Source of the DNA: Pseudomonas guariconensis
GTDB taxonomy: Bacteria; Pseudomonadota; Gammaproteobacteria; Pseudomonadales; Pseudomonadaceae
Direction of reading: 5' to 3'
DNA length: 64,000 nucleotides
NCBI RefSeq assembly: GCF_900102675.1
Contig: NZ_FMYX01000013.1
Span: 62,001 to 126,000, forward strand
Of the stretch, positions 17,615 to 25,006 are shown one piece after another. The position numbers and the translations under genes are program-made. Each line of letters begins with the position of its first letter. The first letter of the stretch is position 1. The notes under the pieces were generated by a model. The model saw only the letters and a program-made list of their open reading frames with translations. It had not been told where the DNA came from and did no database searches.

Positions 17615-18664
17615 TTATGGACCAGATGGGGGAGAACCGGCGCGCTCGTTTTTTTCTGCAAGGTCCGGGTGGTCTTGCGCCGGGTCGTCATGCCGGTCGC
17701 GGGTCTTGAACAGTGACAACAGCACCCCGCCGAGCAGCAAGCCGAACGTCACGCCCAGCGACAGCAAGGCGGGCACCTTGCCCACCAGGCCGTGGTAGAA
17801 GATCTTGCAGCCGATGAACACCAGCACCAGCGCCAGGGCGTACTTGAGGTAGACGAAGCGGTGCATCAGCGCCGCCAGGGCGAAGTACAGCGAGCGCAGA
17901 CCGAGGATGGCGAAGATGTTCGAGGTGTAGACGATGAACGGGTCTTGGGTGATGGCGAAGATCGCCGGGACGCTGTCGACGGCGAACACCAGGTCGGCCA
18001 ACTCGATCAGTACCAGTGCCAGGAACAGCGGCGTCGCATGGCGCACGGCGGTGTGCTGCCCGGGCGGGGTGAGGTGCACGAAGAAGTGTGCGCCGTGGAC
18101 TTGGTCGGTGACCCGCATGTGCCGACGTACGAAGCGTAGCACCGGGTTGTTGGCAAGGTCAGGGTGGCTTTCCTGCCGAGCCAAAGCCATCTTTACACCC
18201 GTGAACAGCAGGAAGGCGCCGAACAGGTAGAGCACCCAGGCAAAGTGCTGCACCAGCGCCGCACCTACGCCGATCATGATCGCCCTCAGGACCACCACGC
18301 CGAGAATGCCCCAGAACAGTACCCGGTGCTGGTAACGGCGGGGAATGGCGAAGAAACCGAAGATCATGGCCATGACGAACACGTTGTCCATCGATAGCGA
18401 TTGCTCGACCAGGAACCCCGTGTAGAACTCCAGCGCCGACTGCGCGCCCAGCTCGTACCAGACCCACGCGCCGAACAACACGCCGACACTGAAATAGCCG
18501 GCGTACAGCAGCAGGCTCTCGCGCATTTCGATCTCGCGGTTCTTGCGGTGGAGCACGCCAAGGTCCAGGACCAGCAGGCCGATGACGATAGCGATGAAGA
18601 CCAGCCACAGCCAGGCGCTGGTGCCGAGGAACGGGGTGGTGAGGAATGTGTGCAGAGCCATCAT
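17615..18664 (-). CDS. TerC/Alx-family integral membrane protein
   Basis: 349-aa polytopic inner-membrane protein. Helices carry the acidic motifs of the family: LVLDLGVLHRKNREIEMRES near the N-terminus, EQSLSMDNVFVMAMIFGFF and ELADLVFAVDSVPAIFAITQ. TerC relatives take part in tellurite resistance, and Alx/MeeF/MeeY relatives export manganese, also for metalation of exoenzymes. ATG 18664 follows AAAGGAGG closely; ATG 18661 is the alternative. The C-terminal tail after the last helix is charged and disordered-looking (KTRDRHDDPAQDHPDLAEKN). No tellurite gene is adjacent, so a metal-export role is more likely. Confidence 0.9.
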   Translation of the reverse strand: MMALHTFLTTPFLGTSAWLWLVFIAIVIGLLVLDLGVLHRKNREIEMRESLLLYAGYFSVGVLFGAWVWYELGAQSALEFYTGFLVEQSLSMDNVFVMAMIFGFFAIPRRYQHRVLFWGILGVVVLRAIMIGVGAALVQHFAWVLYLFGAFLLFTGVKMALARQESHPDLANNPVLRFVRRHMRVTDQVHGAHFFVHLTPPGQHTAVRHATPLFLALVLIELADLVFAVDSVPAIFAITQDPFIVYTSNIFAILGLRSLYFALAALMHRFVYLKYALALVLVFIGCKIFYHGLVGKVPALLSLGVTFGLLLGGVLLSLFKTRDRHDDPAQDHPDLAEKNERAGSPPSGP

Positions 18665-18827
18665 GAGCCCCTCCTTTAATGTCGACGTTGCATGGCAACA
18701 GTGATCCGACATGGCGGCTGGGTAGCCGTCAGAGGGGCCCGGTATCACATAGGCTTGAGCGTAGTCCCGATCGGTGAGCCTGCCGAATGGCGCGCTGTTA
18801 CATTTCTTTGCGAGGCTGCCCAGTCCT

Positions 18828-20135
18828 TCAGTACACCCACACTTCCACCCGTCGATTGCGCAGCCGCCCTTGTTCCTGGTCGTTGTCGGCCACAGGCAGT
18901 TCGTCGCCCATGCCGGTCACTTCCTTGATTTCCACGCCATCGCGGGCGAGCTCGCGGCGCACCGCCATGGCCCGCAGGCGCGAGAGCAGGGCGGCGCGGC
19001 CCTGGGTTTCCTTGGGGTCGCCAAACCCCACCAGTACCACCTGGTGCTGCAGCTTGCCGGCCTGGCGCAGGTAGTCTGCGACCCGGCGTACGTCGCGCAG
19101 CGCCTTGTTGTCCAGGTTGGCGCTGCCGGGCTGGAAGCGAAAGTTCACGGTCAGGCGCCGGGCCTCAGCGGTCAGGGTCCGATAGCGTGGCGGCATGTCG
19201 GCCTGGGCGGGTACGGGTAGGGCTTTGACCTGCTGGGCCACGAAGCCTTGGCGGGCGACGATGGCCTGCCCGGCGGGGGTTTGGGTGTACTCGGCCAGGG
19301 CGACCGCCAAAGGGGCGGCGCGAGCAGGCAGGTAGAAGAACAAGCGGCGCGACAGCGGATAATCCTCGCTGGCGACCAGCGTTGGGGTAGGCAGCATGGC
19401 TGGCGCGTCGCCTTCGGCGATGGCCAGCACCTTGGCGCCATGCACGGCGGCCAGGCTGCTGAAACCGATGGCCTGGCGGTCAGCCTTGACCCGCTCGGCC
19501 AGCGCTTCGCTGGATTCGAAACGTTGCGCCTGACCGGCCAGCGTCTGCTGGCGTGGCTCCAGCACCAGAGCCTTGAAGGTTTCGAACGTGCCGGAGCGAT
19601 CGTCACGGGCATACAGACGGATCTCCCCGCCGGGCACGCCGAGCTGTTCCCAGCGTCGTACCTGGCCGCAGAACACTTGGGCCAATTGCGCGGTGGTCAG
19701 TTGGGCCAGCGGATTGTCCGGGTGAACGATTACCGCCACTGCGTCCAGTCCGATGACCTGTTCGGCGCCTTTGCCGCGAAGATCGCCTAGTGCCTGAAGA
19801 CGCCGGGCTTCGTCGTCGGTGATGGGGCGGGACGCGGCCGCCAGGTCCGCTTGGCCATCGCCCAGGGCTGTGAAGCCGGTGCTCGAGCCGTGGGCGGCGA
19901 TGGTGATGCGCAAAGGCTGGCCCTGGGCATCGAGTGCGTTGATTTCGGTTTCGTTGGCTTGGCGGCTCGGGGTTTGAGTGACCGCAGTGGCACCTTGGGC
20001 CGCCAGCAGGCCTTGGATGAGCGCGGGTGTCAGGGCGGCGCCGATGGTATTGGAGCCCTGGATGCGCAGTTGCGCGGGCCCTGCGAGGGCCCACAAGGGG
20101 AACAGACAGCACAGCAAGGCGAACAGGCGAGGCAT
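18828..20135 (-). CDS. PstS-like phosphate-binding domain fused to OmpA peptidoglycan-binding domain
   Basis: 435 aa. A signal peptide (MPRLFALLCCLFPLWALA) is followed by a PBP-like domain (about 20-290) with IQGSNTIGAALTPALIQGLL, SRPITDDEARRLQ and YARDDRSGTFETFKALV, the PstS-type phosphate loop. After a short linker comes an OmpA C-terminal domain (about 315-435) with FQPGSANLDNKALRDVRRVA, the diaminopimelate-contact Asp in GFGDPKETQG and Arg in GRLRNRRVEV. The protein is therefore expected in the periplasm, tethered to peptidoglycan, binding phosphate or a phosphate ester. No pstCAB is present. A Pho box overlaps the promoter. ATG 20135 is preferred to 20153 because the expected transcript start falls between them. 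Confidence 0.9.
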   Translation of the reverse strand: MPRLFALLCCLFPLWALAGPAQLRIQGSNTIGAALTPALIQGLLAAQGATAVTQTPSRQANETEINALDAQGQPLRITIAAHGSSTGFTALGDGQADLAAASRPITDDEARRLQALGDLRGKGAEQVIGLDAVAVIVHPDNPLAQLTTAQLAQVFCGQVRRWEQLGVPGGEIRLYARDDRSGTFETFKALVLEPRQQTLAGQAQRFESSEALAERVKADRQAIGFSSLAAVHGAKVLAIAEGDAPAMLPTPTLVASEDYPLSRRLFFYLPARAAPLAVALAEYTQTPAGQAIVARQGFVAQQVKALPVPAQADMPPRYRTLTAEARRLTVNFRFQPGSANLDNKALRDVRRVADYLRQAGKLQHQVVLVGFGDPKETQGRAALLSRLRAMAVRRELARDGVEIKEVTGMGDELPVADNDQEQGRLRNRRVEVWVY

Positions 20136-20171
20136 GCCGGAGACCTGTGGCATAAAGATGCGCTGCAGATT

Positions 20172-20200
20172 ACGACAGTGGCGTGACCGGGAGATGACAG
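20172..20200 (-). promoter_or_regulatory. Pho box (three 7-bp repeats at 11-bp period)
   Basis: Read on the minus strand: CTGTCAT at 20200-20194, CGGTCAC at 20189-20183 and CTGTCGT at 20178-20172, each pair separated by exactly 4 bp. This is the PhoB consensus CTGTCAT-N4-CTGTCAT with one added repeat. It sits 37 bp before the ATG of the PstS-OmpA gene, at the place PhoB replaces a -35 element. Induction by phosphate starvation is inferred. Confidence 0.85.
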
Positions 20201-20227
20201 GGCGTGAGGCTGAGAAAAGGGGCCCGA

Positions 20228-20833
20228 TCAGAATGTCGGCGGCGTGATCACCCAGATCACCACGGCATCCACTGCTCCGGGATTGCCATAACGATGGGGC
20301 TCTTGGCTCGAGAAACTGAAGCTGTCCCCTTCGTTGAGTTGGAAATACCGCTCGCCGACCCACAGCTCGAAGCTACCGGACAGCAAATAGCCGGCTTCCT
20401 CGCCCTCGTGGCTGTAGCTCTGCTGGCTGTAGGTGCCCGGGGGAAAGCGCGAATGGAGGATTTCGAGCTGCCGGTTGGGCTGGGGGGTGAGCAACTGATC
20501 GACGATACCGTCCTCGTAATGCACGCTCAGGCGGCTGTTGCGCCGCACCACGTAGCCTTGGTCCTCAGGGGCGGTGCTGGCCTCGCTGGCGAAGAACCAC
20601 TGGATGGTCACGCCCAGGCTGCGGGCAATGTTGAACAGCGCCGGGATCGAGGGATAGGAGAGATTGCGCTCCAGTTGGCTGATGTAGCCGGCGGTCAGTT
20701 CGCTTTGCTTGGCCAGCTCGGCGAGGGTCATGCCGCGGCGCTTGCGCAGGCCGCGGATGCGGGTGCCGAGAAACTGCGGGGCCGCGCCGCCGTCTTCGGC
20801 GGCGGGCGGCGGCGTCTGGGGTTGCTGGCTCAT
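20228..20833 (-). CDS. XRE-family regulator with C-terminal cupin domain
   Basis: 201-aa transcription factor of the PuuR-like group. The XRE helix-turn-helix is at residues about 25-75 (GMTLAELAKQSELTAGYISQ, then LERNLSYPSIPALFNIARSL), and a cupin sensor at about 115-195 (SHEGEEAGYLLSGSFELWVG, NEGDSFSFSSQEPHRYGNPG). Relatives sense polyamines, amino acids or their metabolites and repress linked catabolic genes. It lies 40 bp downstream of the FMN oxidoreductase in the same direction, so the two are probably one operon, and it is the natural candidate to bind the palindrome at 22878. Confidence 0.92.
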   Translation of the reverse strand: MSQQPQTPPPAAEDGGAAPQFLGTRIRGLRKRRGMTLAELAKQSELTAGYISQLERNLSYPSIPALFNIARSLGVTIQWFFASEASTAPEDQGYVVRRNSRLSVHYEDGIVDQLLTPQPNRQLEILHSRFPPGTYSQQSYSHEGEEAGYLLSGSFELWVGERYFQLNEGDSFSFSSQEPHRYGNPGAVDAVVIWVITPPTF

Positions 20834-20873
20834 GCGCGTCGGTCCATCGGGAAAGCCAGAAGTATGACCAGCC

Positions 20874-22826
20874 TCAGAGCGCCCAGGCAACCGTCAGGCC
20901 GTCGTGGATCGCTTCTTCGACGGTGCGCGGTGCCAGGCAGTCGCCGATGCGCCGCACCTGAACCAAACCGGCCAGTTCCTCGGCCAATGTGTCCACCGGT
21001 TGATGGCCCAGGCACAGGACCAGGGTGTCGATCTCTTCGAAGATCATCGGTTCGCCACTGGCGGTGTGCAGCAGGTAGACGGTGTTGTCGTCGCAGCCGT
21101 ACAGCCGGGCATAGGGGGTGATGGGGATGCCCAGGCGGTGCAGCTCGCCGGCCATCTGGTCGCGCACGTACAGCGGCAAGCTCTCGCCACAGTGGGTGCC
21201 ATTGACTGCCAGCTGCACCTGATGGCCTTCGCGCACCAGGCGCTCGGCGATGCCGGGGCCGATCCAGTCGCTGCGCCAGTCCACCACCAGCACCGAGCGT
21301 CCCAGGGTGGCCTGGTTGCGCAGCACCTGCCAGGCATCGACCACCTGCAAGTCGCCACTGCGTTCGAATTCGGGCCAGTACGGGCGGGCGCCGGTGGCGG
21401 CGATCACCACATCGGGACGTTCGCGTTCGACCAAGGCCCGGTCGACGCGGGTGTTGCGCACCACGCGTACGCCGGCCAGTTCCATCTCCCGTTGCAAGTT
21501 GGTGCTGGCGCCGCCGAACTCGCTGCGACGCGGCAGCAGCTGGGCCAATTGCACCTGGCCACCCAACTGTGGGCCGGCCTCGTACAGGGTCACCTCATGA
21601 CCGCGCGCCGCTGCGACCGCCGCGGCTTTCATGCCGGCCGGGCCGCCGCCTGCGATCATCACGCGCTTGGGCGCCTGGGTGGGGGTGAGCGTGCCGTATT
21701 GCAGTTCGCGGCCGGTCTCTGGACGCTGGATGCAAGAGATCGGCAGGCCGCGATGGAAATGGCCGATACAGGCCTGGTTGCAGGCGATGCAGGCGCGCAC
21801 GTCCTCAACCTGACCACGTTCGGTCTTCGATGGCATCTGCGGGTCGCAGATCAGCGCGCGGGTCATGCCGCAGACGTCGGCCTGACCGCGGGCCAGGATC
21901 AACTCGGCCTCCTGGGGCTGGTTGATGCGTCCGGTGACGAACAGCGGGATGTCCAGGCGCGCCTTGAACGTGCCGGCTTCGCGGGCGAGATACGCAGGCT
22001 CGATGGCCATGGGCGGAACGATATGCACCGCACCGCCTTGTGAGGCGGAGGTGCCGGCGACGATGTGCAGGTAGTCGATCTCGCCCTGCAGGGCCTGGGC
22101 AGCCACCAGGGATTCGTCCTCGGTCAGGCCTTCGGGGTCGCGCTCGTCGGCGCTGATGCGCAGGCCTACGATGAATTGCTCGTCGGTGGCTGCGCGCACG
22201 GCGCTCAGCACTTCACGCACAAAGCGCAGGCGTTGCTCGAGGCCGCCGTTGTAGCCGTCGGTGCGGCGATTGACCCGCGGATTGAGGAACTGCGCCGGCA
22301 GGTAGCCATGACTGGCTACCACTTCCACGCCGTCGAGCCCGGCCTGATGCAGGCGGCGGGCGGCACTGGCGTAGCCCTGGATGATCTCGTCGATCATCGC
22401 CTGGTCCAGCGCCCGAGGCATCACCCGAAAACGCTCGTTGGGCACCGCCGAGGCCGAGTAGGCCACTGCCAGCAGGCCATCGGCGGTTTCCATGATCTCG
22501 CGCCCGGGGTGGAACAACTGTGACAGCACGACGGTGCCGTGGGCGTGGCAGGCCTCGGCCAGACGGCGATAGCCGTCGATGCAGGCATCGTCGGTGGCCA
22601 TCAGCACATGGGAGGTGTAGCGGGCGCTGTCGTGAACCCCCGCCACCTGCAGCACGATCAGGCCGGCGCCGCCTTCGGCGCGGGCGCGCTGGTAGGCAAT
22701 AAGCTTGTCGTTGACCAAGTTGTCGGTGGGCAGGCAGGTGTCATGTCCGGTGGACATGATGCGGTTCTTCAGGCGTTTGCCACGGATCTGCAGCGGTTCG
22801 AACAGGTGGGGGAAGGCGGTCGACAT
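20874..22826 (-). CDS. FMN/4Fe-4S/FAD oxidoreductase (2,4-dienoyl-CoA reductase / N-demethylase family)
   Basis: 650 aa. An old-yellow-enzyme TIM barrel (residues 1-340; LFHPGRE, GLDGVEVVASHGYLPAQFLN, NRRTDGYNGG) is followed by a 4Fe-4S cluster at Cys346, 349, 353 and 365, then a Rossmann dinucleotide domain (MIAGGGPAGMKAAA, 390-403). Family members include dienoyl-CoA reductase FadH, trimethylamine and dimethylamine dehydrogenases and N-methylproline, dimethylglycine and betaine-type demethylases. Context (polyamine-type binding protein, XRE-cupin regulator) favours an amine or N-methyl substrate over fatty acids. ATG 22826 has GGAG 8 nt upstream. It is divergent from the binding-protein gene across a strong palindrome. 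Confidence 0.88.
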   Translation of the reverse strand: MSTAFPHLFEPLQIRGKRLKNRIMSTGHDTCLPTDNLVNDKLIAYQRARAEGGAGLIVLQVAGVHDSARYTSHVLMATDDACIDGYRRLAEACHAHGTVVLSQLFHPGREIMETADGLLAVAYSASAVPNERFRVMPRALDQAMIDEIIQGYASAARRLHQAGLDGVEVVASHGYLPAQFLNPRVNRRTDGYNGGLEQRLRFVREVLSAVRAATDEQFIVGLRISADERDPEGLTEDESLVAAQALQGEIDYLHIVAGTSASQGGAVHIVPPMAIEPAYLAREAGTFKARLDIPLFVTGRINQPQEAELILARGQADVCGMTRALICDPQMPSKTERGQVEDVRACIACNQACIGHFHRGLPISCIQRPETGRELQYGTLTPTQAPKRVMIAGGGPAGMKAAAVAAARGHEVTLYEAGPQLGGQVQLAQLLPRRSEFGGASTNLQREMELAGVRVVRNTRVDRALVERERPDVVIAATGARPYWPEFERSGDLQVVDAWQVLRNQATLGRSVLVVDWRSDWIGPGIAERLVREGHQVQLAVNGTHCGESLPLYVRDQMAGELHRLGIPITPYARLYGCDDNTVYLLHTASGEPMIFEEIDTLVLCLGHQPVDTLAEELAGLVQVRRIGDCLAPRTVEEAIHDGLTVAWAL

Positions 22827-22877
22827 GCGCGCAGCTCCGGTCGGTTGTCGTTCTTGTTTTTTCCATGAAAGTGTAGC

Positions 22878-22910
22878 GCCAGTAAAAAATCAACTTGTTT
22901 TTTTACTGGC
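22878..22910. promoter_or_regulatory. Perfect 12-bp-arm palindrome in divergent promoter (putative operator)
   Basis: GCCAGTAAAAAA (22878-22889) and TTTTTTACTGGC (22899-22910) are exact reverse complements around a 9-nt spacer. It is placed 52 bp before the oxidoreductase ATG and 106 bp before the binding-protein ATG. Placement and symmetry suit a dimeric repressor; the linked XRE-cupin protein is the likely ligand. It is not followed by a coding end, so a terminator role is unlikely. Confidence 0.75.
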
Positions 22911-23015
22911 TGGCGTCTAGCGTTCCCTCGACCCCTCGCTCAGGGGCATCCCTCACAACAACAAGAAAGCGGAGCCTGCGCTGCACCGGCCAGGCACCGG
23001 CAGGAGGAACCACCG

Positions 23016-24059
23016 ATGCAAGCATTTCCCCGCAGGACCGGATTGTGCGCAGTGCTTCTGGCCTTGGGCCTGGGCAGTGCGCAGGCGGCGCCGCAGATGG
23101 TCGTGGTCGGCTATGGCGGCGCGGGCCAGAAAGCCCAGGACGTGGCGATCTTCCAGCCTTTCAGCGCCCAGGATGGCAGCAAGCTGATCCAGAGCGAGTA
23201 CAACGGCGAGATGGCCCGGATCCAGGTGATGGCCGATACCGGGAATGTCGATTGGGACGTGGTGCAGATCGAAGGCCCGGACCTCATGCGCGGCTGTGAC
23301 GAAGGCATCTACGAGCGCCTGGATTGGCAACAGATGGGCCATGCCGCCGAGCTGATCCCGGACGCGGCCCAGGCGTGCGGTTCGGCGGCGCTGGTGTGGA
23401 GCGTGGCGATTGCCTATGACCGCGACAAGCTGGCCAAGGCGCCCACGTCCTGGGCGGATTTCTGGGATGTGAAGACGTTTCCCGGCAAGCGCGGGCTGCG
23501 CAAACGTGCGGTGTACAACCTGGAGTTCGCGCTGCTGGCCGACGGCGTGAAGGTCGAGGACGTCTACAAGGTGCTGGCTACTCCGGCAGGTGTCGAGCGC
23601 GCCTTCGCCAAGCTCACCGAACTCAAGCCTTACATCCAATGGTGGGATGCCGGCGCCCAGCCCGCGCAGTGGCTGACAGCAGGCGATGTGGTGATGACCT
23701 CCACCTACAGCGGCCGCATCGCCGTCGCTGCCCAGCAGGGCAGTCCGCTGGCGGTGGTGTGGCCGGGTAGTCTGTATGGCATGGATTACTGGGCGATCAT
23801 CAAGGGCTCCCAGCATGTCGATCAGGCGCGGCGTCTGATTGCCTATGCCAACCAGCCAGATACCCAAGTGCGGTATGTGCAGCAGATCCCCTATGGTCCG
23901 ACCAACACTCAGGCCGCAGCCAGGCTCGATCCTGCGTTGGCCAGCTGGGTGCCGACTTCGCCGGAAAATCTAAAGGGCGCGCTGGCGATGAATGTCGAGT
24001 TCTGGGTTGACCATGGCGAGGAGCTGGAGCAGCGCTTCAACGCATGGGCCAGCAAGTGA
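23016..24059 (+). CDS. Orphan periplasmic binding protein, PotD/spermidine-putrescine type
   Basis: 347 aa with a signal peptide (ALGLGSAQA, cleavage about residue 25) and an SBP fold of the polyamine/iron group: VVVGYGGAGQKAQDVAIFQP, the DVVQIEGPDLMRGCDEGIYE strand, TSWADFWDVKTFPGKRGLR, and the ligand-side segment MTSTYSGRIAVAAQQGSP. AGGAGG precedes the ATG by 8 nt. No permease or ATPase gene accompanies it, so it must borrow another transporter or act in sensing. It is divergent from the FMN oxidoreductase and runs toward the aldolase-like gene. Amine ligand inferred. Confidence 0.88.
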   Translation: MQAFPRRTGLCAVLLALGLGSAQAAPQMVVVGYGGAGQKAQDVAIFQPFSAQDGSKLIQSEYNGEMARIQVMADTGNVDWDVVQIEGPDLMRGCDEGIYERLDWQQMGHAAELIPDAAQACGSAALVWSVAIAYDRDKLAKAPTSWADFWDVKTFPGKRGLRKRAVYNLEFALLADGVKVEDVYKVLATPAGVERAFAKLTELKPYIQWWDAGAQPAQWLTAGDVVMTSTYSGRIAVAAQQGSPLAVVWPGSLYGMDYWAIIKGSQHVDQARRLIAYANQPDTQVRYVQQIPYGPTNTQAAARLDPALASWVPTSPENLKGALAMNVEFWVDHGEELEQRFNAWASK

Positions 24060-24075
24060 GGTAGATTCAATCCCC

Positions 24076-24094
24076 AAGGCCGCTTCGCGGCCTT
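24076..24094. terminator. GC hairpin after the binding-protein gene
   Basis: AAGGCCGC and GCGGCCTT form an 8-bp perfect stem with a TTC loop, 16 bp after the stop at 24059. No T-run follows. It may limit read-through into the aldolase-like gene. Confidence 0.45.
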
Positions 24095-24158
24095 CGTGGG
24101 TAAATCGGAGCGCCGAACAGACCTCGGCCTCTCACATTCTCGAACCAGGACAACAACA

Positions 24159-24914
24159 ATGACCCCCTCCGAACGGACCCTGCGCCAGGAACTGGCCGCC
24201 TGCTACCGGCTGATCGCGCACTTTCGCATGACCGATCTGATCTTCACCCACATCTCCGTGCGCTTGCCGGGGCCTGAGCATCATTTTCTGATCAACCCCT
24301 ACGGCCTGCTGTTCGATGAGATCACGGCTTCGAAACTGGTGAAGATCGATTTGCAGGGCAATCCGGTGGAGCCGACGCCCTACCCGGTGAACCCGGCCGG
24401 TTTCGTCATCCACAGCGCCATTCACGGCGCCCGCGAGGACGCCCAGTGCGTGTTGCACACCCACACCCGGGCTGGCTGCGCAGTGGCGGCGCTCGAATGC
24501 GGCTTGCTGCCGCTCAACCAGATTTCCATGGAGTTCTACGGCCGAGTTGGCTACCACGCCTATGAAGGCATCGCCCTGGACATGGACGAGCAGCAGCGCC
24601 TGGTGGCGGACCTGGGCGAGCACTCGGTGATGATCCTGCGCAACCATGGTTTGTTGACTGTCGGCAGCAGCGTGGCCGAGGCCTTCATGCGCATGTACTA
24701 CCTGGAGAAAGCCTGCGAGATCCAGTTGGCGGCCTTGCAGGCCGGGCAGGTGATCGTGCCGCCGCACGAGGTGTGCGCGCATACCGAGCGCCAGTTCAAT
24801 GCCCCGGCGCGGCCGTTGAAAGCCGGGGAGTTGTCGGACCCAGACGGCAATGCGTTGGCCTGGCAGGCCTTGCTGCGGTTGCTGGAGCGGGTGGCGCCGG
24901 ATTATCGCGACTGA
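24159..24914 (+). CDS. Class II aldolase/adducin-family protein
   Basis: 251-aa cytoplasmic zinc protein. Metal ligands of the FucA/AraD fold are visible: H100 and H102 (CVLHTHTRAGCAV) and H163 (LRNHGLLTVG). The phosphate-binding part of true fuculose-phosphate aldolases is weak. Members of this adducin-like branch, common in Pseudomonas, often have no assigned reaction. ATG 24159 with AGGA about 8 nt upstream; the frame is open to 24096. Context suggests a step after the FMN oxidoreductase, for example removal of a C1-C3 fragment, but this is a guess. Confidence 0.87.
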   Translation: MTPSERTLRQELAACYRLIAHFRMTDLIFTHISVRLPGPEHHFLINPYGLLFDEITASKLVKIDLQGNPVEPTPYPVNPAGFVIHSAIHGAREDAQCVLHTHTRAGCAVAALECGLLPLNQISMEFYGRVGYHAYEGIALDMDEQQRLVADLGEHSVMILRNHGLLTVGSSVAEAFMRMYYLEKACEIQLAALQAGQVIVPPHEVCAHTERQFNAPARPLKAGELSDPDGNALAWQALLRLLERVAPDYRD

Positions 24915-25006
24915 GACGCCAGCGCCGGCTCCCAGGGTAGCGCGTCGTTGAGCCGGCGAAGCCTGCAATGGGCTGCACAGCAGCCCAAGGGACGAAGGCG
25001 CCGGTG

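Noticed and set aside
18665..18830. Possible yybP-ykoY manganese riboswitch upstream of the TerC gene
   Set aside because: TerC/Alx genes often carry it, but the conserved GGGGAGUA, ACAUACUC and GCGAGACC blocks are absent here; only a short GGCTACCCAGCC hairpin is seen.
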